The translations under genes were made by a program, and so were the position numbers. Under the pieces are notes generated by a model. The model did no database searches and was not told the DNA's origin. It saw only the letters and a list, made by a program, of their open reading frames with translations. Below are positions 12,731 to 25,138 of a DNA stretch of 64,000 nt, one piece after another. Every line of letters begins with the position of its first letter. Position 1 is the first letter of the stretch. Source of the stretch: Hermatobates lingyangjiaoensis (lineage: Eukaryota > Arthropoda > Insecta > Hemiptera > Hermatobatidae); NCBI GenBank assembly GCA_026182355.1, contig JAPFBL010000104.1, positions 186,001 to 250,000 on the forward strand, read 5' to 3'.

Positions 12731-12754
12731 CTTTTTGAACTTGCTGTGATGTAG

Positions 12755-13060
12755 AGATGAAAGGAGGGAGGGTCAGTGGGAGGAGGCTGAGAGTGAGAGG
12801 GAGGAAAAGAGAGAGAACATGGAGAAAATGGACAGGGATGGGCTGAGAAGGGGGTGGTGAGATGAATTAGTTAGTAGTAGTGAAGGGGAGGAGAGGGAGA
12901 GGGAATGAATGAAGCGAAAATATGTAAAATAGAAAAATGAGTGAGGAGTGTGCTCAACAGAAAGGAAGTGATGTACAGAAAGAGAGTAATGCGTGAGAGA
13001 AAGTGACTGATTGATAATAAGATATAGAGAGGAAGAGAGAGAGAGAGAATCTATAGTAAT
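12755..13060 (+). repeat. Purine (GA)-rich tract
   Basis: About 300 bases strongly biased to G and A on the plus strand, with many GAGAG cores, followed by a (GT)n run at 13080-13101. Tracts like this can bind GAGA-type factors or simply be slippage products. Confidence 0.7.
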
Positions 13061-13079
13061 CAGGAGTTAGAACTAAGAA

Positions 13080-13110
<31 letters not shown>

Positions 13111-13133
13111 GAATATATATATATATATATATA

Positions 13134-13305
13134 GTTCAACATAAACAAAGAAACATAGAGAAATCAAAAGAACACACATACAGTCTCTAATTTTCGGTTT
13201 GAACCGTCTTCAGACGGTTTTCGGTTTGAAGACGGTTCAAACCGAAAATTTGAGACTGTAAGTGTGTTCTTTTGATTTCTCTATGTTTCTTTGTTTATGT
13301 TGAAC
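13134..13305. repeat. Family D hammerhead hairpin
   Basis: A near-perfect inverted repeat (arms 13134-13217 and 13222-13305) running outward from the ribozyme core to caaaccgaaaattt, then ctatgtttctttgtttatg and ttgaac. (TA)n lies on the left (13113-13133) and again at 13347-13388. The plus-strand arm has TTTGAAGA where CTGAAGA is needed. The minus-strand arm is intact. Confidence 0.85.
13192..13213 (-). ncRNA. Hammerhead ribozyme core, family D
   Basis: Minus strand: CTGAAGA, a short stem II (GGT-TCAA-ACC), GAAA, then AATT and T. The last A of GAAA with ATT makes the self-complementary AATT expected of a dimer-type helix III. Confidence 0.7.
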
Positions 13306-13345
13306 TATATTTGTCCGTTTTGGATCGTATTTCCAACGAAAAAAG

Positions 13346-13383
<38 letters not shown>

Positions 13384-13389
13384 ATTTCA

Positions 13390-13500
13390 ATTCAAAATTG
13401 AAGACAGGTACCACACAAAGTAAAGAAACACACTTACAAACTCAAATTTTCGGGCAATCCGTCTTCAGGAGAAAAGAGAAAGGGAGACCAAGCACGTTGT
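13390..13500 (-). repeat. Family D-like PLE end fragment with hammerhead core
   Basis: Minus-strand copy flanked by (TA)n at 13347-13388 and 13518-13549. The core at 13448-13468 reads CTGAAGA, weak stem II (GG-ATTG-CC), GAAA, then AATTT. Stem I can form CTC/GAG. Followed on the minus strand by gagtttgtaagtgtg, the family D tail. Confidence 0.65.
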
Positions 13501-13548
13501 AGACGCAACGGCTAGTAATATATATATATATAATATATATATATATAT

Positions 13549-13760
13549 AATTAAAGCTGCAGCTAGAGAACACAAGAAAAAGGACGAACACTCACGAATC
13601 TCGATAATTTCGGCATCTTGCCGTCTTCAGGAGAGTAGAAAGAAAGAAATTAAAAAGCGAGAGAATGAAGGAACGGATACGTAAATGCTAACACTGGCCG
13701 ATGTAAACTGGCGCGATACAATGACACGCAGTGCAGCCACCTTACCAACGTGGACCAGTT
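13549..13760 (-). repeat. Family F PLE terminal-repeat fragment
   Basis: The minus strand shares with 47210-47490 the blocks gccagtg...atttacgt, then cgttccttcatt, the hammerhead, cgagattcgtga, and ctagctg...ctttaatta. (TA)n adjoins at 13518-13549. Confidence 0.75.
13608..13630 (-). ncRNA. Hammerhead ribozyme core, family F
   Basis: Minus strand CTGAAGA, stem II GGC-AAGAT-GCC, GAAA. Stem I can pair CTCTC before the core with GAGA after it. Helix III (ATTAT) is the least palindromic of all the families. Confidence 0.7.
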
Positions 13761-13869
13761 TAGGCTGTGAGTAAGTAAAATTATAGAAGTGATATTTAAG
13801 TAAAAGGGAGGAGAAAAGTAAAAAAGAGAAAGGAAAGGAAAAAACATAAAACTAAAATTAAACGAGGAA

Positions 13870-14100
13870 AAAAAATCATCTGATTAAATTTAGACCAGGG
13901 GAATTTCTTCCACCCAATAACCAAATGAAGGCTTCCTCAGAAGCCCTTAGAGTGGTCTGGGTGTCATCATTTGAGAGTTTTCTTAATACTTTAACCCTGA
14001 AGCAATCGTTGAAGGGAAGGTTATGGAGATTGGCGTGGGTGGCAACAGGCAGCTGCTTGCGTTGACCAACGGATGACCTGTGACCATTCATACGGAGGCT
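13870..14100 (-). repeat. Family G repeat with hammerhead-like core
   Basis: The minus strand has CTGAGGA (13934-13940) and GAAA (13904-13907), separated by a long, poorly paired segment. It shares ttctgaggaagcc and catttgg with the palindrome at 46700-46830. The activity call is weak because stem II is not convincing. Confidence 0.45.
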
Positions 14101-14446
14101 AAGTGACGTGTATATACATATATATATATATATATATATAGGTCATTTAGTCTTCTGGGCGATAGATCGGCTCCTGGGCTTAACCTCAATCGTTGATTTT
14201 TTTTTTTAATTTTATTTTAGTTAAATGTTTTTATTTTTTAATTTTTATTTGGCTTTTATCTCTGTATCTTCCCTGTCTACCTTTCCTCCGAAAGTTGGCT
14301 ACACTGTTTGAGTGCTTCAGTTTGAACGCGAAGTCAGTCGTTATCAGCCTTTGGAGCGATTCACCTCTTTTCCTAGTAGTGAGTTCAGTGATTTCTTTTG
14401 TATGTGTTCTTTTTAAATTCTAGTTTATATATATATATATATATAT

Positions 14447-14600
14447 AAAGATTTCACATAAACATGTGAAATAACAATCAATGATCAAACCACAATAAGA
14501 AATAGGAAAACAAGACTATGATCTTTCAACTGTAACAAGCGGTCTTCGTCAGAGGCAAAAACCCAACTCAGACTAAGATCTAGTTTTCCTACTATATATA
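14447..14600 (-). repeat. Family B PLE end fragment with damaged hammerhead
   Basis: Minus-strand copy of the family B sequence (agaccgcttgtta, gaaagatc, attgtggtttgatcattgat, cacatgttt) next to (TA)n at 14426-14446. The core at 14524-14552 has CTGACGA and GAAA, but one stem II pair is broken (C opposite A). Confidence 0.8.
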
Positions 14601-16085
14601 TCAATTAAACAAAATGTTTATATATCATAGATGTTTGTTGTTTGCTTTGGTCATTTATTTTCTACCTAAAATATGACATTTACTTAAACTGATTTTTGTA
14701 AAGGATAATATGAACTATATGAACAAAAATGGAAACAATATAAAATGACTGAAAATTAAAGTACATTTGAATTTTAAAATAAAGAAAAATTTATCGTATG
14801 TGTCCTTTAGAATCGTAAACTAGTTTTTAAAAATGATTAGTATTTCTTGTACATTGCAAATGTTACTATGACAAGGCACATGTAATTGGGACGGTTTTTA
14901 ATTGAGTACTTGTAATTAGATTAACTATTATTTACATAAAAGTCATGACACAATTCATACTTCTTTTAATACAAGCGTCGTGGATGTTTAGTGCGATGTT
15001 TAATATGTTCTTCATATCTCATTTAATTAATAGCATAATCGGGGATAATACAACTCCTCCAATTGACCATAATTATTGAATTAGAATATGAAAATGTCAA
15101 TAAATACAGTGTGCAGTCTATAATGTGTGTTTATAAAGTACACATAAATTTAATATATTTTTTATTTCCAAAGGTGATAAAAAATGTGCAAACCATATAT
15201 CTTAAACAATTGCAGCAAGCAAAGATTTTTCTTTTAGTTTCACAAGTGTTTTATGGCTTGATTATTTGGTTAGTATATTTGGTTAAGCATGTAACATTCC
15301 TATGTTCAATAGTCTATTATGGAGCTGGGCAAGATTAACAGAGGGAGAAAATTGGTTTCGAATACGTGGAATATTGTAAGACTATTGAACAAGAGAAACC
15401 ATTAAAACCAATTGTTAAATAAGTACTAACTATGTGATATTATGTTTATTAATTTAGTTTTTATAAATTCCTTGTTTGGTGTTTTCCAAATCCATGCAAT
15501 GGTTTAGCTGCTTAGTACGTTGAAATTAAGCCTAAGTGAATAGATGATATTCACTTCTAATACTGTAAATACGATTTTCATGTTAATACCATTAGCAGTT
15601 TTCCCAGAATAACTAAATTAAAATGGAAGCATAGACTATCAGAAACACAACCATCATTACTGTACTAATTGCTCTACAAAAAACTTTTAAATTACCACCA
15701 TTCTTAAACATAGTTGTAGTTGAGAGTTTTTTCAACAATAGCTGAATGTCAACTATTGATTGCCCATGAAGGAGGACAAGTAATTTATTCTGTTTAAGTA
15801 GTTCTTTTTCTTTTATTTGATCTCGACTTCACTTAACTTGTTTACAAATATTTTGCTAAAAACACCCTTGGTATTTTAACTTTGTACCAATAATATAGAT
15901 AGTTGTTTGTTTCCCGTAATAAGATGTTGCTACAAATCATAAAAGGGCTAATGAACGCTCTTAGAAAAAAAAAAATACTTTTTAATAATAATGGAATGAG
16001 AAAATAAATAATAAATATAACTAGCCTCATAGGTTGGCTAATTTGCAAATTAGCTGTCGTCATGTAGAATATATAGGTGGGGAAA
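14601..16085. other. AT-rich intergenic sequence, no gene
   Basis: No gene, repeat partner or RNA gene recognised. Confidence 0.5.
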
Positions 16086-16181
16086 ATATATACTTTGACG
16101 TCTAATCCAAAAAAAGAAACTTTAAATTACACAAAACACGACGCAGAAAAAAGATAAAATGCACACTTACTAAATTCAATA

Positions 16182-16205
16182 TTTCAAACTGTTGTTCGTC
16201 ATCAG
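16182..16205 (-). ncRNA. Hammerhead ribozyme core, family C (left arm)
   Basis: CTGATGA, stem II GAAC-AACA-GTTT (one G-U pair), GAAA, then TATT. A-TA-T after GAA is self-complementary and is followed by T. Confidence 0.75.
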
Positions 16206-16280
16206 AAAAAGACTAGAAAAGAGAATGAAGTGAGAGAGATCTCCCCACGTCGAAGGACGGAGCGCGAGACTAGTCTTCTC

Positions 16281-16304
16281 CTGATGACGAACAACAGTTT
16301 GAAA
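16281..16304 (+). ncRNA. Hammerhead ribozyme core, family C (right arm)
   Basis: Same core as the left arm on the opposite strand, so both strands of the locus could give a ribozyme. Confidence 0.75.
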
Positions 16305-16368
16305 TATTGAATTTAGTAAGTGTGCATTTTATCTGTTTTCTGTGTCGTGTTTTTTGTAGTTTAAAGTT

Positions 16369-19300
16369 TTATAGCCCGCGTGGACCGTTTATTCAATAGG
16401 GAATTTAGAATAGGGACTAGCATTTTTCTATAAAAACAGCAGATCCTCGTCAGAGTGCAGCTATTTATGGATAGCTGGAAAATAGGCGCAGATGTGGTAA
16501 AGAAAAGTGGTGGTAAGAAATCAAGGGTTGACTACTAATAAAGCTGGACCAGCCTTCATACAAGTAAGATTGGGAGATGGAAGAGCGAGAACCTCCCAGT
16601 ACGAGTTCTCTTCTTTCCTTCTTAAATGAGTTGAAGTGCATTGTCCTGTAGATCCTTTTAATTGCCACAAGTTTGATTGAAGGATATGGGAATAGATTTC
16701 TCAAAATATAAAGAGGGTGACAAATATTGAAATGTAAATACTAAACAGGTTTAAGAGGATAAGAGTGGACTGCAGTAATCAGGAAGCTACATACAAGAGT
16801 GACGTTCACAACAAAGGAGGTTATAGTGCTACTGGAATTGTTCGTGAAGGATATCTTTTGAACCTATCAATGAAGTGCTTAAGGACCAGACGAATATTGA
16901 CGTCATCACTCCAACAGATACAAAACAATGTTAACATGTACCCTTCACTCAACAAGTATGCTTTGATCTTTTATAACTTTATGACGGTTCAAGGAAAAAA
17001 TTAGAAAAACAAGTGTATGTTTTTCATTTATTTTTATGCCTTGATGATTTATGTTGTACTGTTGTTTTTCATTTTAAATATAAAACGAATGCATTGTATT
17101 GTATAAACATATTTGTTTCATATTGTTTCAATTTAAAATCAATAGTTTTTCATTTCCAAATAATCTTCCTTCAGGTCACGAAAAATATTTTAAATAAAAT
17201 CAGAACATCGGCTTTGAGCGTTTGATTTTGACTTATTTTATTTTAGTGATTTATTTTAGGCCTATACTATTAGACTGTCGGAACGTCATCAAAATTAAAA
17301 AAATAAAATTGTAAAAATTATAAAATGCTAGTATTAGAACAGCAAAACCTCAACCACTATTGCTAAACATCTCAGTGTCCCAAACTATTTATAACTCAGA
17401 GAATTCTCAATCAAGTCAAAGTTCCTTCTTTTAACTTGTTACGTTCATTAAAATGAGTTTTATAATATAACATAAATGCAACTGTTTCAGAGAATGAGCG
17501 TTTCTTGCGTTGTAACTGCATTCGAGTCAACGAGTTATTACCACCAGGGATGTTGTTTAAAATATGAGTATAAATTTAAATTAAAACAGAAATGGTTCTA
17601 GAGGACCAAATGAATTTAAAAAAAAAAACAGCAAAAACTGAGAAAAATAATTTGATATTTGTCAAGAGTGAAACCACACTGAAGAATCCGTTCATCGTAG
17701 GCCCAGTAACAGAGCTGCAAACATAAACAGGGAGAGAAAGGGGCAAACATAAAATAATTGAATATTAAATTAAAGAACAGTTAATAAAGTCAAATAATAA
17801 ATAAACTATGAAAAAATTAAAAGGATAAAAAACCGAAACTAAACTCAATAAGCTGAATAATAGAGAAAAATAATAATTTAAAACGGAATTAAAATTTAAT
17901 AAAAATCGTGGGCTACCGTTTGACATCTATTTAAGGAGAATGAATAATCTATTTATACTTACGCGTACGTTTTATCCTAGAAGAACCAATTATCAAATAT
18001 GCCCACTATCATGAAACCCTAAATAAGTGTATATAATATAATCAAACTTGTACAACACTGTATTACTAAGTATTTCTTATAAAATTTTAACTATTTTTAC
18101 GGAATTTGTTTTAAAATTTTCAAACAGTTTGTTAGTGGTATTAGAAATGTTCAAAGAGTTTGTCAACAGGTGTTCCCAGCGTTCAAACAACTTGTTAGTG
18201 GTTTTGTTTGTGTATTTGTACACCCCATTACATTCTTTAGCGCACAGTTTTTCAAGTATTTCTAAATCAATGCACAGTCATTTTCCGTCGGTTTTCTCCA
18301 CTGTGCCATAAGCCACTGGTTTATCTGAGTTAATGCATGGTGATTTGGTACCATTTTGTTCTAGCTTTGCCTTGTTCTGGTATGTATGAAATGCTAATTT
18401 TTTCTTACTTTTGCTAGCATATCTAAAGATTGGACATACACTCTCCATCATGCATCCATTTCAGGTAATGAAAATCAAGTTTTGATTTAGTTATATAAAC
18501 TTCAAGCATAATTTTAAAACCTTTATTTGTATAATACACTGTCAAGAAACATTTCAAATATTTACAGATGTGTTCCTTTACAATTGAATTAAATAATGTT
18601 GTTAAATTTTTAAAATTAAGTTTGTAGGTACAAATGACGTAATGAATATAATAAAAAATTACTGATGAATATAAATTATATTATAATAAAATAACTAAAA
18701 AATCCATATATCACAATTAAATGAATCTATATTTAGGAAAATCTTTTGTCACATTTAAAATTGTCAGTTAAATTTATTTTTCTAACTATTGTAAGTAGCA
18801 GTAGTATAAGAGTGTTAAATCCGAGACAGCGAACGTGCAAAAACCATTCAGAAATGCATTGTACACACAAAAATTAATACTTTTCATGTTTTTTGTGAAT
18901 AACTCTAACAAAAACGTCAAAAGCAACACTGAACATTTATTTATTTTTTTTTTTTGTATAACTGGTTTTTGCTCTTTCGATATTGCAGAAACAACACTAT
19001 TCTATACTACTTACAACTAACAATGAATGGTATATACATAAAGATTCTCTCACAAGGGATGAGTAAACAGGTTTAATACACCGAATGAATCAACGATTAA
19101 CACTAAATTGAAAACAAAATATTACACATATTTTTAGAGGAAGGGCTTGAAGAACGAACAGTGATGAAATTAGCTACAATCTGTATTGGTAACATCAAAG
19201 TCGAAGGAAACAGACTTCTGGGAAAAGACAACATCAAGGGTAAAACACACACCTTGATGGCATTTGTATTCAGATCCATTGGGGACATTAACTACATTTA

Positions 19301-20689
19301 TACAAATTACATACATTTCATTAAATTTTTCTATTAAAAAAAAAAATATAAAAATTAGTACACCCTGAATTGTCTAAACCAGTCAGCTACCTTATAGCTA
19401 GGGAGTTGTTTCTTATATTAATAGAAGGTAAAGAAAGCAAATCAGAAGTTACATATCAAGAAACACTTTGTAAATAATTACACATTGTTGATACACTTAG
19501 AAAATAATGAGTACAAAAATAATAATTCTTTGTATGGACGTTGAAAAACTCTTTATATTTTTTTTTGCTTTTTATTATTTTTTTTTCTGTCTTAGAGAAA
19601 TTTGATGAAATTTAAGACTTATTTAGCCTATACAAAATAGAAATAAAATAAAATGTTGAAACATATTCTTAAGCACAGAGTGCTCCCTTAGATGTTGTTT
19701 TGTTATTAAAAATATTTTTAACTTGTAAATTTTTTGTAGTTGTGAATCAAAAGGGAATTCTGTAATTACACATCGAGCTGGGGAATTTGGGTTTGTACGT
19801 GAAGTGCAACTCCTGCAACAGAAATGATTGATTAATTAAAAGTAAATGAATAAATATAAAATAAAATATTTAATTCAAAGAGACAACAATGAAGTTATAA
19901 TTAATATATCTACTTAATAATTATCTTTAATAAAATTTAGACACATGCATTTTCTTGACGCATAACACCGTAAATACTTCGTCACAAAGTTTATTTTATA
20001 ATCTGCAATCTCCACGTTAAACATACTAAATTTATGGTGTTGAAGTATTTTAAACTTGAGTCCAAGCTGTCATTGGTATTATCATTTTTGTTTACTTTTT
20101 TATTTTGAAGAAGATATAATTTTAAGGGAACTTTGACGGAGCGTCAATTTCAGATGAAACTAGTTGAACGCTTGGGTTGGACCTAAGGCTATGTTCAAAC
20201 TGTTTCAAACTTGCCACGCAAACTCTATATCAATTCCTTGTTAAACATTTGTCCACTTTAAAACATCCTAAACTTGGAAAGTTACTTGTTCATATATTAA
20301 ACAGGAATTTATATTCAATATATTTTCTATATTACACATAACATTTTGTTTGTACAAAATAATATCCAACAACATATGTATATTTTTTCATTAGGGATAT
20401 TATTGTAAACAAGAAAAAAAAATGCAGCAAAACTGATTAAGTATTTTAAAAGTCTGGTGATGTGTTTATCAATAATTGAACATGTCAGTTCATAATGAAC
20501 AAGTAGTGTGAGTCAATCACGTTATTACCTTAAGGATCACATTGAGCTAAGTAATAATGACGAATTAAACTAACTGTATTTAAATAGTGTCCTGTTTCTT
20601 TATTCAAATCTGGTTCATTTTATGTTTGACATGTAAAGTTACAAATGAAATAATATAGGTAAATAACCAGCATACTAATCGACACACTT
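16369..20689. other. AT-rich intergenic sequence, no gene
   Basis: No gene recognised in over 4 kb. Short open frames here lack domain signatures or splice context. A string resembling CTGACGA...GAAA at 16417-16455 (minus) has no possible stem II. Confidence 0.5.
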
Positions 20690-20910
20690 GGAAGATTATC
20701 TAAAGGCTTTTCAGAGTGGGTCGTAAGAAACCAGTTGTCTAGAAGAGGTGCTTCGTGGCTGATCTTTGCTTATAAGTGGAAGCCCCAATACCGGAGCTCT
20801 AACTGGTTCGTTTATAACTAAGCCAACAAGGCTAAAAAGTGTACTTCCCTCTCACATCTTGATGAGGCAATTCTGGGCGAACTAGGACTCAACCAAGTTC
20901 ACAAAAGCAC
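20690..20910 (+). repeat. Possible decayed SINE tail
   Basis: The end (cttgatgaggcaattctggg, then aactaggactc) resembles the conserved SINE segment cttgagttaggcaaaatcta followed by ggactc at 32755-32790. The rest is too diverged to align with confidence. Confidence 0.3.
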
Positions 20911-22083
20911 TAGTTTTTTACTTCATTACTAGTAAGCCATTACTCCTCCCTCTCGCACACAATCATATATTGTGTTACAAATATGTCAAAACGTATTAAT
21001 GTGTTAACAGGGAGTCTTAACACATTGAATATAAAGGACTGTACTAATATGGCCCATTGGAACATATTCTTCTTAGTCCAGAAGCACAGGGTAGCTTTAG
21101 CAAAGAAACAAACGTAGCGATCAGTGGGGTCCACCAAACAACTGAGGAGCTCTTGAGCTTTGAAACACTTAAAAAGTTAAACGATATATCTTCAGTAAGT
21201 GTGTCGCAAGTGAAATATATCATATTTATCAATTCTACAATAAGTTTAGCCTTTGGTTACTAAATAGTTGAAATATATTGCCACTTAAATAAAGTGTTTT
21301 TTTAACTATATCCCACTAGTTTTTTACTTTGAACATGCCGAATCCTGAAATTGAACTTCGCTGCGAGCAATAAATTATTTATCATGTTTGTTGTGGAAGC
21401 ATTGAATGATATCAACTTCAAGTTGAATGGTGAAGTTTCGTTTTTAATACAACTTACGAGTAGATCAGTTGGATAAGTTGTAAGAGGGTTTCTCACATTT
21501 TACCAATATGAAATATGTTTGTCTATATTTCTCATATACTTCTACATTTATTTTGCTGTTTCAGTTAAGAGTTCTTCTATTGAAACATAATTCTTTCTAT
21601 ATAAAACTGAATAGTTATTTTTAAAGTTTTCTTTTAAATGCATATACATCATTACAACTTTTAGTTAAAATACGAACTATAGACGATGTCCAGATTCGTC
21701 TTTTTTAGATTTGCCTGATAGTAGTTTGTTAATAATTTACAATAATGCAAGCAGAGACTCAGAGATTTTTTTATGTTAGTTTGACTAGTCATGCAGTGTT
21801 TCTCTCTATTAGATTATACATTTTACTGTCGATACAGACAGTTTACTGATGGTCAAGAAGAGAGATTATTCAACCAAGGTGAACTTTTAGTGCTTGACGC
21901 ACCAAAGATCATGGCTTTTGTTGACCAGGTTTGATGTTGTTTGGCTATGGTTTTCTATTGAAAACCGCTTCATCATATTCAACACACTTATTGTTCTTGT
22001 CAGTTGCACTATTTAAGATTATATATAAATTGCATGTTTGGCAATAACTATCTCTGTATGAAGTATATAAGTAATATGTCACC
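20911..22083. other. Downstream flank of the FN3 gene
   Basis: This is the likely 3' UTR and downstream region of the minus-strand gene whose stop codon is at 22084-22086. A minus-strand AATAAA lies at 21547-21552, about 530 bases past the stop. Whether it is the used poly(A) signal is unknown. Confidence 0.35.
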
Positions 22084-22208
22084 TTATTTGGACTTGACGA
22101 GCAGGACAATGACGGGGAGGACTGCCAAGAAAGGGGTGAGGGCGGGGGTGGAGGAGAGGCCTGCCGCCACCAGCTCCATGTCCTCCAGGCTAGGCTCAGA
22201 AGGGTAGT
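22084..22208 (-). CDS. Last exon of FN3/Ig-superfamily adhesion gene (GPI-signal tail)
   Basis: After the acceptor (ggtgtttcag at 22209-22218) two bases complete a codon started by the exon at 33299-33500. Forty further codons and TAA follow. The peptide starts DYPSEPSLEDMELVAAG and ends in the hydrophobic run FLAVLPVIVLLV plus KSK. A serine/glycine-rich spacer followed by a short terminal hydrophobic stretch with almost no cytoplasmic tail is the form of a GPI-anchor addition signal. It would attach the protein to the outer face of the plasma membrane. The exon is much richer in G and C than its surroundings. The join to exon 33299-33500 is supported by phase (1 base plus 2) but not by transcript data. 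Confidence 0.82.
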
Positions 22209-22254
22209 CTGAAACACCATCTAGCACGTCACTAACCTATTTCCCACCTATTAA

Positions 22255-22660
22255 AGCTAAATAAATTAATCGTATTCGGTATAGTGTTTCCGATGATAGA
22301 ACTAAAACACAAGTAATTCATTTTTTGAGGAATTATAGTATAATAAATTCAATGTTTTTGGCAAAGTGTTTCTCATAATAAAACTAATACATATCAGATA
22401 TGTGTTTCAAAGGTTTAACTTAAAATAAATTAAAAATATTCGCTATAGCCTTTCGGATAATCTAACTAATACACAACTGATATAATTATGAAAAAATATA
22501 GTAAAATAAATTAAATAAATTTGGTATAGTGTTCTCCATAATTGAAAAAATACATTACAAATCTATATTTCAAGTATTAACACAAATGAAATTAAGTGTA
22601 TTCGTACAGTGTTTCAGAAAGTGGAACTAAATATACAACAAATCCCTTAGTTTATTTATT
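22255..22660 (+). repeat. Decayed tandem repeat, unit about 82 bp
   Basis: Five units with a version of attcggtatagtgtttc plus aactaatacacaa begin near 22273, 22358, 22438, 22520 and 22600 (spacings 80-85). It lies in the last intron of the FN3 gene, just upstream of its final exon. Confidence 0.65.
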
Positions 22661-23780
22661 ACATAACATTAAATTAAGGGCAAAGTAGTCCTCAAACGAG
22701 CTCATATTTAATAAAATTAGAAATCAGTCAGAATATTAGATACATGAATATTGTTATTAAACCTTATGAGACTAATAATCATTATTATAATAACTTTATA
22801 CTCTCATGGAAATTGAATTTCTAAGTAAACTTGAATTCAGACCCCATATAATTCAATAGAAAAGCATTAGTTCTCGTCCTAACCCCAATAAAACAAATGT
22901 TTACGAAACCCTTAAATAATCAAAATCCCGAACAAACATTGTGTCAAAGATGAAGCCGGCCTTTGGGAAAATAATCAAAAGCTGTGTCCTGTCTTTCAAT
23001 TTGGCATTAAAAAAGAGGGGATGGTCATTGGATTATTAGATGTTAATCCAGTGGATATTTACAACTTTTCTAATGAAGTTTCAAACATCAGGATGAAAAA
23101 AATTTTTACCGTAAATGTTTTGCAAATTATAAAAGTTGAAATACCAACCTCTACTTCTTCCTCAGTTAAAAAACCTTATCAGTTGAAATAATTCCCTGTT
23201 AAAAGATATAGTCGCTTTTATTTTAAAAATATATATTAACCCTTAAAGATACTTAATGATTGTCTTAACGAAATGAAAGTGAAATGAAGTATTGAATCAG
23301 AGTATTTCTCTTGAATAGCCACTTTTGTTGAGAACTGAAGTCAAAACAAAAATAACACCAAACGAAGGGCTCGCAAATTATTTCAAGGAGCCTGACTGCC
23401 TCAGTACACCATTTCTAGCTTCATACCTTTATTTATACCTGAGAGTTATTACATTTTATTACTGTTAGATCAGCTAACAGAGAATATGAGAAACATTATT
23501 GTTCCTTAAAACATGAACACCTGTTTATCATGAGTAAAGAGTTCATTCCATGAGAAGCAATCAATGATCAATACCTGTGATATTTGTAAAGTTAAGCATT
23601 AGGAAAATCCAGCATTTGATTGTAGGTTATTTCAAAATTATAGTACGCGTAGAAAATAAAAATGATAGGGACTGGTTAAGATTTACAACAAACAATGCTC
23701 GAGTGACAATTCACAAAAATACTGCTTCTTCCTACACGACACCATTTACCAGTAGTATTCATACCCTGTAACGGACACTG
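22661..23780. other. Intron sequence, no gene
   Basis: AT-rich intron of the FN3 gene. Nothing else recognised. Confidence 0.5.
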
Positions 23781-24170
23781 GTGGGCAAGGGTAGCTTAAT
23801 GATTTGCATGATCGCTTCTGCACTGGTAGACCTGATTTGATTCTCACTCTGGTCTTGATTTATTCAACCAGGACGTAAAAAATCTGAGCACATCGTGAGG
23901 AGTCACAAATAATCTGAAAGGGCGCTAAGGAGTCGGGCTCGAGCCTGTCTATCAAGTACTCGGTTTACGATCCTTATTCTGAATACATTTAGTTTAGGCA
24001 AAATTTAGGACCTTCAATCTAGATCAAACCAGTAATGAGTCTGACCCATTACTAAAGTGTATACTGAATAATAAATGAGCCAAATATTCATCCCCTATTA
24101 CAGCACTAAAAGTTGAAAACCTATAATTGTGGGCATTTATAGGTTACCACTTATAAAACAAACTACATTA
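23781..24170 (+). mobile_element. tRNA-derived SINE
   Basis: A tRNA-like head (gggtagcttaatgatttgc, then a box B-like tttgattctcactctgg) is followed by a body shared with three other copies: aaatctgagcac, agtcgg, tttaggcaaaatttaggac, gacccattac and gaataataaatgagcc. It lies in the last intron of the FN3 gene. Confidence 0.8.
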
Positions 24171-24811
24171 TAAATAGTCATTACTTTGAACTTCATAATA
24201 TTTTTCAGGATTTTAATTATACACACTTAATAAATACATAAAAAATCAAGCAGTGAAGCAAAATTGTTTATTATAGTAGTCATAAAAATATCAATTTTTC
24301 CATTGAATTATTAAGAATAAATTTACAACAACCATATTTCTCTTTCTAGTAGTTAATAATTAACGAGTTTTTTTATTTATTATGTACTCTTAAAACACTA
24401 ATATGTGCCTGATTATAAGGTTATAAATATTTTTGATTCCATCAACCAACAATATAACACGTTTAAAATTATTAGAATTTTTTAAGGAGAACGGTCACGA
24501 AAGGGTTATTTTCAAGTCAACCGGCATAAAACCATGCATTATTTCTCATACTTAAAGACAGAAAGTATATTCTTTTTTAGAAAAATGTTCAATTTAACTT
24601 GGGAAACAAAATAATAACTATGAATACCGATGAGCTGTTAAAAGAGGTGTCAGAAAATTAGATTCAGCTGTTGTAACAATAAGGTATTCTCATATGTTGT
24701 ATAAATTACTGTGTGGTACTTGAACATGATAAGAAGTCTTATTTCATATCAGAATGAAGGAACTATACTACCCTTCAAGTGAATTAGGTAAAAAAAATCA
24801 ATATATATAAT
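24171..24811. other. Intron sequence, no gene
   Basis: AT-rich. An 18-base string at 24755-24772 (tgaaggaactatactacc) recurs inside the spacer of the hairpin at 25361-25580. Confidence 0.5.
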
Positions 24812-24908
24812 TCAATTTAGACAAAGAAACATAGAGAAGAAACCCACTTACAGTTCTGTGTGTGGTCTCTAGTTTCTCTATGTTTCTTAATCTACATTGA
24901 ACTATATT
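24812..24908. repeat. Shortened family D hairpin without core
   Basis: Inverted arms with agaaacatagagaa and ttctctatgtttct flank a short loop (acagttctgtgtg). The ribozyme core has been lost by an internal deletion. The right side carries on as gaactatatttgttcgtatc, as at 13301. Confidence 0.75.
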
Positions 24909-24920
24909 TGTTCGTATCGT

Positions 24921-24921
<1 letters not shown>

Positions 24922-24987
<66 letters not shown>
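24922..24987. repeat. (TA)n microsatellite, 66 bp
   Basis: Uninterrupted AT/TA run between a family D fragment and a family B fragment. Confidence 0.98.
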
Positions 24988-24989
<2 letters not shown>

Positions 24990-25138
24990 CAAACCACAAT
25001 AAGAAATGGGAAAACAAGACTAAGATCTTTCAACCATAACAAGCGGTCTTCGTCAGAGTCAAAAACCCAACTGTTGTGGTTTGATCATTGATTGTTGTTT
25101 CACGTGTTTATGTGAAATCTTTATATATATATATATAT
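24988..25138. repeat. Family B hairpin, asymmetric
   Basis: The left arm is a minus-strand family B copy with core (24988-25075). The right arm keeps only the distal part (gtggtttgatcattgattgt to gtttatgtgaaatc). It ends in (TA)n at 25121-25138. Confidence 0.85.
25028..25056 (-). ncRNA. Hammerhead ribozyme core, family B
   Basis: CTGACGA, stem II GACC/GGTT, GAAA, then GATCT and T. Stem I GACT/AGTC forms directly around the core, with GGG/CCC beyond an internal loop. Confidence 0.75.

Larger units (their letters stand above)
16119..16368. repeat. Family C hammerhead hairpin
   Basis: Inverted arms 16119-16213 and 16269-16368 carry taaattcaatatttcaaac or its complement, then gtgtgcattttatc and cgtgtttt. 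A 55-base spacer contains gatctccccacgtcgaagga. The same family recurs at 25620-25770 with the same spacer sequence. Confidence 0.88.

Noticed and set aside
16417..16455. Minus-strand CTGACGA ... GAAA resembling a hammerhead
   Set aside because: The 18 bases between the boxes (ggatctgctgtttttata) cannot form a stem II, and no palindrome follows GAAA.
24798..25091. Open frames rich in IYIYIY on both strands
   Set aside because: Products of the (TA)n microsatellite.
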